A stretch of 64,000 nt of DNA from Actinomycetospora sp. NBRC 106375 (GTDB lineage: Bacteria > Actinomycetota > Actinomycetes > Mycobacteriales > Pseudonocardiaceae): contig NZ_BSTS01000005.1 of assembly GCF_030269665.1 (NCBI RefSeq), positions 186,001 through 250,000 of the forward strand. The letters run 5' to 3'. The stretch's first letter is position 1, and each line of letters starts with the position of its first letter. Under the pieces are notes generated by a model. That model did not search any database and had not been told where the DNA came from. It worked only from the letters and a program-made list of their open reading frames with translations. The position numbers and the translations under genes were made by a program. Shown here piece after piece: positions 7,794 to 15,085 of the stretch.

Positions 7794-9703
7794 GCGACCT
7801 CGGCCTGCGGCTCCTGGCGGATCACCTCGCCGTCGCGGAAGCGGACGCCGTCCGCGCAGCGCGCCTCGATCTGCCCGGCGCCGAACTGCTCCGCGTAGAG
7901 CTTCGCGTAGAGCCCGTCGCGCGCCAGCAGCTCGGCGTGCGTGCCGTGCTCGACGAGCCGCCCGCCGTCCAGCGCGAAGATCACGTCGGCCGCGAGCACC
8001 GTGGAGAGCCGGTGGGCGATCGCGATCGTCGTGCGCCCGGACATCACCGTCTGCAGCGCGTGCTGGACGAGCCGCTCGCTCACGGTGTCCAGCGCGGACG
8101 TCGCCTCGTCGAGGATGAGGATGCGGGGATCGGCGAGGATGACGCGGGCGATGGCCAGGCGCTGCTTCTCGCCGCCGGAGAGCCGGTAGCCCCGCTCGCC
8201 GACCACGGTCCGGTAGCCGAGATCGAAGCTCACGATCCGGTCGTGGATGTTCGCGGCCCGGGCCGCCGCCTCCAGCTCCGCGTCCGTGGCGTCCGGCGCC
8301 GCGTAACGCAGGTTCTCGGCGATCGTGGCGTGGAACAGGTAGGTGTCCTGGGTGACCATGCCGATGATCTCGGCCAGCGACGACAGGGTCAGGTCCCGCA
8401 CGTCGGTGTCGTCGAGGCACACGGCGCCGCGGTCGACGTCGTAGAGGCGGGGCACGAGGTACGACAGGCTGGTCTTCCCGGCGCCGCTGGGCCCGACGAC
8501 GGCGGCCAGCTGCCCGGGCTCGATGCGCAGCGAGAGCTCCTGGAGCGCCCAGGTGGGCGCCGCCGGCAGCGCGTCGGCGTCCCCGTCCTCCTCCGACGGC
8601 GGGTAGCGGAACCAGACGTCGCGGAACTCCACCGAGCCCGCCGCGTGCTCCTTGTCGAGGGTCCGTGCGCCCGGCGGATCGGTGATCGCGGGGACGAGGT
8701 CGAGGTAGGCGAAGATGCGGCTGAAGAGCGCCAGGGACGTCTGGACGTCGAGCGAGACGCGCAGCAGCTGCACGGCCGGGAAGAGCAGCCGGCTCTGCAG
8801 GGTCGTGAACGCGACGAGCGTGCCCGCCGACAGCAGCGCCCCGCCCGTCCCGGTGCCCACGTAGCCGGCGACCAGGTACACCGCGGCCGGGGTGATGGCG
8901 AAGAAGGCCTGGACGACGGCGAAGAACGACTGCCCGGTCATGGTCTGGCGGACCTGCAGGTCGGTCTGCCGGGCGTTCTCGGTCCGGTAGCGGTCGACCT
9001 CGTGCTCCTGGCGCCCGAACACCTTGGCCAGCAGCACCCCGGACACCGACAGCGACTCCTGCGTGATCGCCGACATGTCCGACAGGGACGCCTGGGTGCT
9101 CGCCGCGACACGCCGCCGCACCCGCCCGACCCGGATCTGCAGCAGGATGAACACCGGCATCAGCACGAACGCCACCAGCGACAGCTGCCACGACAGCGCC
9201 AGCATGGCGATCACCGACGCCACCACCGTCACGACGTTGCCGAGGATCGACGACGCGGTCTCGGTGACGACGGACTGGACGCCCGCGACGTCGTTGTCCA
9301 GCCGTGACTGGATCACGCCGGTCTTCGTCTGGGTGAAGAAGCCCAGGTGCATCCGCTGCAGGTGGGCGAACAGCCGGTCCCGCAGGTTCTGCATGACGCG
9401 GTTGCCCACGACCGTCGTCAGGTAGGTCTGGCCGACGCCGATCAGCCCGGACACGAGGGCGATGACGACCATCGCGGCGACCAGGGCGCCGAGCAGCCCC
9501 AGCCGTGCCCCGCCTGGCGCGAACAGCGCGTCGTCGAACATGGCCTGCGTGAGGAACGGGTTGACGATGCCGAGGCCCGCCGTCACCAGGATGGCGAGGC
9601 CGATCAGCACCAGGCGGGCGCGGTAGGGCCGGAACAGGCCGACGACCCGCCGGCCCAGCCGCGCCTCGCCGGACGCCGTCCCGTCCGCCTCGGATGTGCT
9701 CAT
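7790..9703 (-). CDS. ABC transporter, fused permease and ATP-binding protein (exporter type)
   Basis: A 637-residue half-transporter of the multidrug/lipid exporter type: a six-helix membrane domain (about 20-330) and an ATPase domain (about 355-600). The Walker A GPSGAGKT, Q-loop region GMVTQDTYLFHATIAENLRY, signature LSGGEKQRLAIAR, Walker B ILILDEATSALD and switch His IAHRLST are all intact, so it should hydrolyse ATP. It probably works as a homodimer. A GGAGGGG ribosome site precedes the ATG. A GNAT gene and a membrane protein gene lie upstream on the same strand, separated by a 9-bp hairpin that may reduce read-through. Its stop overlaps that of padR. The cargo is unknown; an apocarotenoid or a toxic compound would fit the context. 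Confidence 0.95.
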   Translation of the reverse strand: MSTSEADGTASGEARLGRRVVGLFRPYRARLVLIGLAILVTAGLGIVNPFLTQAMFDDALFAPGGARLGLLGALVAAMVVIALVSGLIGVGQTYLTTVVGNRVMQNLRDRLFAHLQRMHLGFFTQTKTGVIQSRLDNDVAGVQSVVTETASSILGNVVTVVASVIAMLALSWQLSLVAFVLMPVFILLQIRVGRVRRRVAASTQASLSDMSAITQESLSVSGVLLAKVFGRQEHEVDRYRTENARQTDLQVRQTMTGQSFFAVVQAFFAITPAAVYLVAGYVGTGTGGALLSAGTLVAFTTLQSRLLFPAVQLLRVSLDVQTSLALFSRIFAYLDLVPAITDPPGARTLDKEHAAGSVEFRDVWFRYPPSEEDGDADALPAAPTWALQELSLRIEPGQLAAVVGPSGAGKTSLSYLVPRLYDVDRGAVCLDDTDVRDLTLSSLAEIIGMVTQDTYLFHATIAENLRYAAPDATDAELEAAARAANIHDRIVSFDLGYRTVVGERGYRLSGGEKQRLAIARVILADPRILILDEATSALDTVSERLVQHALQTVMSGRTTIAIAHRLSTVLAADVIFALDGGRLVEHGTHAELLARDGLYAKLYAEQFGAGQIEARCADGVRFRDGEVIRQEPQAEVA

Positions 9704-9723
9704 CGCGTGCCCCTCCGCTCGAT

Positions 9724-9751
9724 CCCGGCGACAGCCTCCTCCGTCGCCGGG
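9724..9751 (-). terminator. Hairpin between GNAT and ABC transporter genes
   Basis: A perfect 9-bp inverted repeat CCCGGCGAC / GTCGCCGGG with a 10-base loop in the 69-base gap between the acetyltransferase and the ABC gene. It could act as a partial terminator or processing site that lowers ABC expression relative to the upstream genes. Confidence 0.5.
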
Positions 9752-9772
9752 CGCGCGGCAGGGCTGGTTCAG

Positions 9773-10363
9773 CTAGCGGCTCATCCCGACGAGCGGTACG
9801 GGCGAGGACGGGATCTCCCCGGCCACGGCGAACCCGAACCGCTCGTAGTACCCGACGTTCTCGGGCCGGGTCTCGAGGTAGACGGTCTCCCCGCGGGCGT
9901 CGGCGCCGGCCAGCGCGGGTCGCAGGAGCGCGGTGCCCACGCCGTGTCCCCACCAGCCGGGGTCGGTGCCGAGGTGGAACAGGTAGCGGTGCGGGGTCGT
10001 CGGGCGGGCGTGCTCCAGGGCGGCGCCGAGCTCCCCGAACGCGGTCAGCCGCGAGCCGACCGCCCGCACCAGGCCGGGCAGGGCCCGCGCGGAGCGCCAC
10101 GGGCCGGGCTCGACCGCACCGGGGTCGTCCCACGCCGCGGCGCCGACCACGTGACCGTCGACGTCGACGACCTCCGTCGGTCCCATCCCGGCGTGCATCA
10201 CCGTGACCATCGTGCGCATCAGGCCGGGGAGGACCTGCGCCCGCCGCCGCGGGTCGGGGATCGCGAAGCGGTAGACCGGATCGTCCTGGAACGCGCGGGC
10301 CAGGACCACGGAGATGGCGCCGACGTCGCGGCGCTCCGCCGGGCGCGGCCGGAACGTCGTCAC
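9773..10363 (-). CDS. GNAT family N-acetyltransferase
   Basis: A 196-residue acetyltransferase. The acetyl-CoA loop of the GNAT fold is visible as GWWGHGVGTALL (Q/R-x-x-G-x-G/A type), with the preceding strand HRYLFHLGTDPG and the C-terminal VGYYERFGFAVAGEI block. It would transfer acetyl from acetyl-CoA to an amine on a small molecule or protein. The GTG start at 10363 overlaps the TGA of the upstream membrane-protein gene (GTGA), indicating translational coupling. Together with the ABC exporter it could modify and expel a compound, but the substrate is not evident. Confidence 0.88.
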   Translation of the reverse strand: MTTFRPRPAERRDVGAISVVLARAFQDDPVYRFAIPDPRRRAQVLPGLMRTMVTVMHAGMGPTEVVDVDGHVVGAAAWDDPGAVEPGPWRSARALPGLVRAVGSRLTAFGELGAALEHARPTTPHRYLFHLGTDPGWWGHGVGTALLRPALAGADARGETVYLETRPENVGYYERFGFAVAGEIPSSPVPLVGMSR

Positions 10364-11079
10364 GACGTGGCGGCCCGCTGCTCGTCGTCGGACGGCAGGT
10401 GCTCGGCGGCCCAGGCGCGCGCCTTCTTGCCGGCGCGCTGGCCGTACCAGCCGTTCCAGACCGAAAGCCCGACGATGACCGTGACCATCATCCCGGTGGA
10501 CAGCCCGACCATGACGTCGATCGGCAGCAGGTAGATCAGCGGGATGCGGACCGTCGCCTCGAGCAGCAGCCCGACGCCCCAGACGATCGCGCTGCGCCGG
10601 AACATCCGCCGGATCGGCGGCAGGGTCCGGTAGTAGCCCTCCATCTCCTGCGCCTGCCGCGGCTGCCAGGTCTGGAACGCCGAGAGCGTCAGCGGCTTGC
10701 CGAAGAACAGGCTCGCGAGGAAGACGATGCCGACCAGCGCGGTGCCGAACGAGTCCTTGACCAGCAGGAACCGCGGGTCGCCCCCGACGAACGCCAGCGC
10801 CAGGCCGAGGCCGAACACCCCGAGCATCACCGCGGCGAACCACGTGATCTCGCGGGTGCGCACCGCGACCCACACCAGGCGCAGCCCGGCGGCGAGCGTC
10901 GCGACGAGGAGCGCGACCCAGTCCGTCGCCCCCAGCGCGTGCAGGACGTAGTAGGCGATCAGCGGCGCCCCGACGTCGTAGAGCAGCGCGGTGAGCATCT
11001 GGCGCGTGGGCTTGCCGTGCCCGCGACCCTGCTCCCCGCCCTCGTCGTTCTCCACGGCCTTACCGGTGTCTCGCTCCAC
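10360..11079 (-). CDS. VC0807-type multi-pass membrane protein
   Basis: A 239-residue integral membrane protein with about six hydrophobic segments and charged ends. The blocks LLYDVGAPLIAYYVLHALG, DPRFLLVKDSFGTALVG and FLASLFFGKPL fit the VC0807 family, whose function is unknown. I prefer the GTG at 11079 (ERDTGKAV...) because GGGAGGG lies eight bases upstream; an earlier GTG at 11109 would reach into the promoter. Upstream lie three GACRTGTC boxes around a TTGACA-17-CAAGGT promoter. It heads a group with the GNAT and ABC genes. It may be a membrane partner or sensor of the exporter, which is inference only. Confidence 0.8.
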   Translation of the reverse strand: MERDTGKAVENDEGGEQGRGHGKPTRQMLTALLYDVGAPLIAYYVLHALGATDWVALLVATLAAGLRLVWVAVRTREITWFAAVMLGVFGLGLALAFVGGDPRFLLVKDSFGTALVGIVFLASLFFGKPLTLSAFQTWQPRQAQEMEGYYRTLPPIRRMFRRSAIVWGVGLLLEATVRIPLIYLLPIDVMVGLSTGMMVTVIVGLSVWNGWYGQRAGKKARAWAAEHLPSDDEQRAATS

Positions 11080-11112
11080 GTCGCGGCCCTCCCTCGGCGA
11101 TGGGTCCACCTT

Positions 11113-11148
11113 GACGTGTCAGAACTGACATGTCAATTCCGACATGTC
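11113..11148 (-). promoter_or_regulatory. Three GACRTGTC boxes at 14-bp spacing over a TTGACA/CAAGGT promoter
   Basis: GACGTGTC (11113-11120), GACATGTC (11127-11134) and GACATGTC (11141-11148) recur every 14 bases. On the minus strand a TTGACA -35 lies within the middle box and a CAAGGT -10 lies 17 bases on, driving the VC0807-type gene. The third box overlaps the TGA stop of the response regulator gene. The box sequence and spacing match the padR promoter at 7204, so PadR is the likely binder. Confidence 0.6.
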
Positions 11149-11785
11149 AGTCGTCGGCGTCCAGCCCGCGCTCGATGGCGTACCGGGTGAGCTCCACCCG
11201 GTTGGTGAGCTGGAGCTTGCGCAGGGAGTTCTGCACGTGATTCTCGACCGTGCGGTGGGAGAGCACCAGGCGCTCCGCGATCGCCCGCGCGGTGAGCCCC
11301 TTGGCGACCAGCCGCAGGACCTCGGTCTCGCGGGGCGTCAGGCGCGGTTCGTCGGGGCCCTCGGACTCGAGGCGGCGGTACTCGCCGAGCACGAGCCCGG
11401 CGAGTCCGGGGGAGAACACGGCGTGGCCCGCGGCGGTGCGCGTGACGGCGTCGACGAGCTCGTCGAGCGCCGCGGACTTGAGCAGGTAGCCCGACGCGCC
11501 CGCCCGCACGGCGCCCAGGACGTCGCCGTGCTCGGTGCTCGCCGAGAGCACGAGCACCCGGGTGTCGGGCAGCGCCTCGCGGATGCGCGCCGTCGCCTCG
11601 GCACCCGGGAGCTCGGGGAGCTGGAGGTCCATGAGCACGACGTCCGGGCGTGCGGCCGGCGCGATGCGGACGGCGGCGGCGCCGTCCGGTGCGGTGGCGA
11701 CGATCTCGAGACCCCGTTCGGCGAGGTCCCGGGCGACGCCCTCGCGCCAGATCGGGTGGTCGTCGACGACCATGACGCGGACCAT
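11147..11785 (-). CDS. NarL/FixJ-type response regulator (partner of the MacS-like kinase)
   Basis: A 212-residue two-component regulator. The receiver domain (1-120) has the acidic pair Asp8/Asp9, the phospho-acceptor Asp53 (VVLMDLQLPELPG) and the Lys of GYLLKSA. The C-terminal LuxR helix-turn-helix reads LTPRETEVLRLVAKGLTARAIAERL. It is encoded 33 bases downstream of its sensor kinase, so the two form an operon. The stop codon falls inside the third GACATGTC operator box of the next gene. The regulated genes are not known from sequence. Confidence 0.93.
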   Translation of the reverse strand: MVRVMVVDDHPIWREGVARDLAERGLEIVATAPDGAAAVRIAPAARPDVVLMDLQLPELPGAEATARIREALPDTRVLVLSASTEHGDVLGAVRAGASGYLLKSAALDELVDAVTRTAAGHAVFSPGLAGLVLGEYRRLESEGPDEPRLTPRETEVLRLVAKGLTARAIAERLVLSHRTVENHVQNSLRKLQLTNRVELTRYAIERGLDADD

Positions 11786-11817
11786 TCAGCCGTCCTTCCG
11801 GTGCGGGGGTACGACGG

Positions 11818-12960
11818 TCATGCGTGCCGGCTCCGTGGCACCGTGATCTCCCATTCGGTGCCCTCGCCGGGCGCGGTGTGCAGCGCGATCGTGCCGCCGA
11901 GGCCCTCCACGCGACCCCGCATCGACCCCGCGACGCCCAGGTGCCCCTCCGCGGCGGCCTCCTCGAGGCGCCCCTCGGGGATGCCGGCGCCGTCGTCGCG
12001 CAGGCTCACCGTGACCGCGGCGCCGTCGTCCTCCACCAGCACCCACAGCCCCGCGCCCGGACCGGCGTGCGCGCGGGCGTTCGCGGCGCCCTCGCGGAGG
12101 ACGGCCGCGAGCTCGTCGACCACCGCGGCGGGCAGCAGGACGGGCTCGGCCGGCACCGCGAGCGAGGCGCGTGCGGGCAGCGCCGTGGCCAGGCGGGCCC
12201 CGAGGTCGACCGTGCCGTCCGGGCCGGGCGTGGGCGCCGAGGTGATCAGGCGGCGCAGCGCGACCTCCTGCTCGCCGGCGAGGCGGGCGATCTCGACGGC
12301 GGGGGCGTCGGCGTCGACGTGCCGCGCCAGCTCGTCGCCCCGGCGCCGGACGAGCGCGAGCACCTGGAGCACTCCGTCGTGGATGTCGCGCGCCAGCCGC
12401 TCGCGTTCCGCGGTGGCCGCTTCGAGCGCGGTGGCGGTGCGCAGCTGCTCGGCGGAGCGACGCATGGTGTCGGCGGCGAGCCCGACCGCGAGGCCGGCGA
12501 CGAGCAGCAGCTGGGCGTCGTAGAGCAGGTCGGTGTCCAGGGTCCGGCGCACCGCGAACAGCACCCCGACCGTGACCACCCCGCCCGCGAGACCACCGCG
12601 CCACCCCAGGGCGACGGCCAGCGCCAGCACCGGGCCCGCCGACCACACCGTGGTGATCACCGGGTCGCCCGCGGCGATCTGCTCCGGGCTCTCCACCAGG
12701 AGCGTCGAGAGGGTCGCGAGCGCGGTGACGACGAGGTCGACGATGGCGGTGGGCGGGTCGCCGCGGTGCAGGTAGCGCAGCGACGACAGCGCCGTCCACA
12801 CCGCCATCACGGCGACCACCAGCAGGCCGAGGACCGGGCGCGCCCACCCGTCGCCGTAGCGGACGAGGTTGACGATCGCGGCGACGAGCGCCACCACCCG
12901 GTAGACCACCAGGCCGCGCCACAGCGGCACGAGGTGCGGGTGGGCGCGGTCCCGGCGCAC
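11818..12960 (-). CDS. MacS-type sensor histidine kinase
   Basis: A 380-residue membrane kinase. The N-terminal half has five or six membrane segments beginning LWRGLVVYRVVALVAAIVNLVRY and resembles the DUF5931 sensor region of actinobacterial MacS-type kinases. The dimerisation/phospho-acceptor helix ERERLARDIHDGVLQVLA is of the HisKA_3 type, and the ATPase domain shows VSLRDDGAGIP and the terminal GTEWEITVPR. The expected N-box is loosely kept (REGAANARAHA). The GTG at 12960 is chosen because GGGGAGG lies just upstream. It phosphorylates the regulator encoded next. The signal is unknown. A hydrophobic sensor without a large outer loop suggests it senses within the membrane. Confidence 0.88.
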   Translation of the reverse strand: MRRDRAHPHLVPLWRGLVVYRVVALVAAIVNLVRYGDGWARPVLGLLVVAVMAVWTALSSLRYLHRGDPPTAIVDLVVTALATLSTLLVESPEQIAAGDPVITTVWSAGPVLALAVALGWRGGLAGGVVTVGVLFAVRRTLDTDLLYDAQLLLVAGLAVGLAADTMRRSAEQLRTATALEAATAERERLARDIHDGVLQVLALVRRRGDELARHVDADAPAVEIARLAGEQEVALRRLITSAPTPGPDGTVDLGARLATALPARASLAVPAEPVLLPAAVVDELAAVLREGAANARAHAGPGAGLWVLVEDDGAAVTVSLRDDGAGIPEGRLEEAAAEGHLGVAGSMRGRVEGLGGTIALHTAPGEGTEWEITVPRSRHA

Positions 12961-13321
12961 GACACCTCCCCGACCTGCCCCGAAACGGGTTCCGAGCCTA
13001 TCCGGCACGGGCGCCACGCTGGCGCGGATCGGGCGCGGACGGATCCGGGGGACTACTCGGAACCGCACCCCTCGGCGGCACGGACAGCTCGGTCTGAGCG
13101 TGTTGCGGCGGCTGGTGACTCCACTCTGACCCCGAGCTGCGTCTGATCCGCAGCTTGTCTGCGCGTACACCGGTGGTCACGATCAATCGGTGAACGGTCT
13201 ACCGGGATGTACGCAGTGTGGTGAAGATCCCGGGATCGGCTAACGCAGAGCGATCGTACGCCGAACAGACTAGGAAGAAGACGCCTGTTCGGGCTACGTC
13301 AGCACCACCGAAGGGGGAGAC
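12961..13321. other. Divergent promoter region without a gene (361 bases)
   Basis: This gap separates the divergent MacS-like kinase and Hsp70-like genes. I see no convincing coding sequence; the short open frames here have poor third-position G/C. It holds a 7-bp hairpin (13135-13155) and an A/T-richer stretch from about 13155 to 13300, as expected for promoters. No hexamer pair is convincing enough to call. The last bases carry the GGGGGAG ribosome site of the next gene. Confidence 0.6.
13135..13155. other. Small hairpin in the kinase/Hsp70-like divergent region
   Basis: Perfect inverted repeat AGCTGCG / CGCAGCT with a seven-base loop TCTGATC. It may be an operator or a leader stem; nothing else supports either. 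Confidence 0.35.
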
Positions 13322-14500
13322 ATGGATCGGTGGACGATGGTGCTGGAGGCGGTCCCGGGCTCGCTCGCGGCGATCAGGGTGGACGACGACGAGTACCGGC
13401 GCGTCGAGGCCGAGCTGAAGGACGGGTACGCCACCGCACTGAGCGCCGCGCTCACGACGGTGGTGGAGGTCGAGGGCAGCGATCCCGAGCACCTCGTGCT
13501 CGTGGTTCCGGGTGATCTCGAGAGCGGACGCTTCGCCGACCTCACCGAGGCGGTCAACCTCGCCGGCCTGCCTGACCCCTCCTGGCTCCCCGACGCCGTG
13601 GCCTGGGCGGGACCGCAGCTGGCGGTGCGCGAGGCGGGTACCGCGGTGATCGTCCTCGACGCGCGGCGCGACCAGGTCGCGGCGTGGTCGGTGCGCACCG
13701 CCGACGACGGTGTCGAGATCGGCCGCGACGGGCCGATCGACCTCACCAGCCGGCTCGACGCGCTGCTCTCCGGGGTCGTGTACTCGAAGCTCGCGGTGGT
13801 GGCGCCGGAGATCGCCGACGCGCTGCGCGAGCGCGCCGACGCGGCCGGCCGACGCGACGCCGCCCACCTGGCCCGCGAGCTGCGCGAGGCACGGCACATC
13901 ATGTGCACCACCGACGGCGAGGAGCTGATCGTCACCGCGGGCGAGGCGGAGGTGTACCTGACCCGCGACGAGTTCACCGGCCTCGTCGAGCACGCCCTGC
14001 GCGACACCGTGACCCTGATCCTCGGCGCCGAGGAGGCGTCGGCCGACACCATCCTCGTCGCGGGCTGCGCCACGCCGATCGTCGAGCACCTCGCCGGCAT
14101 CACCGGGGCGACCGTGCTGCCCGCTCCGGTCGGGAAGAGCTCGCTCGACGGCGCCGCGGCGCTCGTCCTGCCGCGGCCGGTGCACGGCGAGGAGCCCGTC
14201 GCCGACGCCGCGGACGATCCCGACCCGACCGACGGTGTCCCGTTCCTCGCGACCGCGCTGCCACCGCCGACGGGCTCCGACATCGTCCGGGTGCCGTACC
14301 AGCCGGCGGCGTACCACGGCCCGCCGCGCTGGGCGGTGCCGGCGCTGTCGACCCTGCTCGTGCTGAGCCTCGCCGGTGCCGGGGCCGTGCTCGTCACGCA
14401 CCCGTCACCGGAGTCCGCCGCCACCGACGCCGGCGCCGTGTCGCCGGACGTGCCGGTCGTCCCGGTCGGCCTGGATCTCCCGGCCGATCCCGGACGGTGA
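13322..14500 (+). CDS. Degenerate Hsp70/actin-fold protein with a C-terminal membrane anchor
   Basis: A 392-residue protein whose order of motifs follows the DnaK ATPase domain: LVLVVPGDLES (cf. the VPAYF strand), AGTAVIVLDARRDQVAAWSV in place of the DLGGGTFDVS phosphate loop, a helical REARHIM region, then YLTRDEFTGLVEHALRDTV and TILVAGCATPIVEHLAGITG in place of the LVGGSTRIP adenosine motif. The phosphate-binding Gly and Asp residues are replaced, so ATP hydrolysis is doubtful. One membrane helix lies near residues 337-359 (VPALSTLLVLSLAGAGAVLV) with a short Pro/Asp tail outside. GGGGGAG precedes the ATG. Role unknown; a membrane-bound pseudo-chaperone or scaffold is possible. Confidence 0.7.
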   Translation: MDRWTMVLEAVPGSLAAIRVDDDEYRRVEAELKDGYATALSAALTTVVEVEGSDPEHLVLVVPGDLESGRFADLTEAVNLAGLPDPSWLPDAVAWAGPQLAVREAGTAVIVLDARRDQVAAWSVRTADDGVEIGRDGPIDLTSRLDALLSGVVYSKLAVVAPEIADALRERADAAGRRDAAHLARELREARHIMCTTDGEELIVTAGEAEVYLTRDEFTGLVEHALRDTVTLILGAEEASADTILVAGCATPIVEHLAGITGATVLPAPVGKSSLDGAAALVLPRPVHGEEPVADAADDPDPTDGVPFLATALPPPTGSDIVRVPYQPAAYHGPPRWAVPALSTLLVLSLAGAGAVLVTHPSPESAATDAGAVSPDVPVVPVGLDLPADPGR

Positions 14501-14503
14501 CCG

Positions 14504-15013
14504 TCAGGAGGTGACGGCCTCGACGTACTTCTCGGGGTCCTTCTCCTCGAAGGACAGCCCGCGGCCGCCCGCGTGCTCGACCTTGAACTGCTCGAACTTG
14601 GCGCCGAGCTCCTGGCGGAACGCCAGCGACGTCGCCTTCCGGAACGGAGCGAGGTCGTCGCGCTCCTCCTCGGCCATGTGGTGGTTGTTCGCCTGGTCGG
14701 TCTCGTCGATGGCGTCCCACCACTCCTGGCTGCCCACCTTCGCCTGGCGCGCCTTCTCCGTGCCCTCGCGGATCTCGTCGTGGTCGCCGATCGCGTCCTC
14801 GGTCGCCGAGGCGTCGTCGTCGTCGGCGCGGCGCGCCATCGACGGGTAGAAGTGCTGCTCCTCCGCCGAGGCGTGCACCTCGAGGTGGATCGCCAGCTCG
14901 TCCCAGACCTTCTCGGCCTCGTCGGTCTCCTCCCGGAGGTCGGCGAGCCGCAGGAACTGGCGCCGGAACCAGTCGTGGTCGTCGAGGATCATTTCGGTGA
15001 TGTCGGCGGACAT
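14504..15013 (-). CDS. Hemerythrin HHE domain protein
   Basis: A 169-residue four-helix protein with the ligand set of a hemerythrin di-iron site: His13 (DDHDWF), His43/His47 and Glu51-52/His54 (VHASAEEQHFYP), His78 (GDHDEI), and His111-112 with Glu115-117 (NNHHMAEEE). Such proteins bind oxygen, nitric oxide or iron, or repair iron-sulfur centres. It is cytoplasmic, with no signal peptide. GGAAGG lies five bases ahead of the ATG. It converges on the Hsp70-like gene, with stop codons three bases apart. A stress-related role is inference. Confidence 0.92.
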   Translation of the reverse strand: MSADITEMILDDHDWFRRQFLRLADLREETDEAEKVWDELAIHLEVHASAEEQHFYPSMARRADDDDASATEDAIGDHDEIREGTEKARQAKVGSQEWWDAIDETDQANNHHMAEEERDDLAPFRKATSLAFRQELGAKFEQFKVEHAGGRGLSFEEKDPEKYVEAVTS

Positions 15014-15085
15014 GGAGACCTTCCGTTCGCGTGGTGGCGTCCGGGAGCTACCCGGGCTCCGCCGGCACGAACCGGTAGGCGAGCC

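Noticed and set aside
7224..10133. A 969-codon open frame on the minus strand
   Set aside because: It is a shadow frame of the ABC transporter gene and runs antisense through padR; the product is Arg-rich with no family features, while the alternative frame has all ABC motifs.
12998..13186. Short frame in the divergent region before the MacS-like kinase
   Set aside because: Poor third-position G/C and no ribosome site; better explained as promoter DNA.
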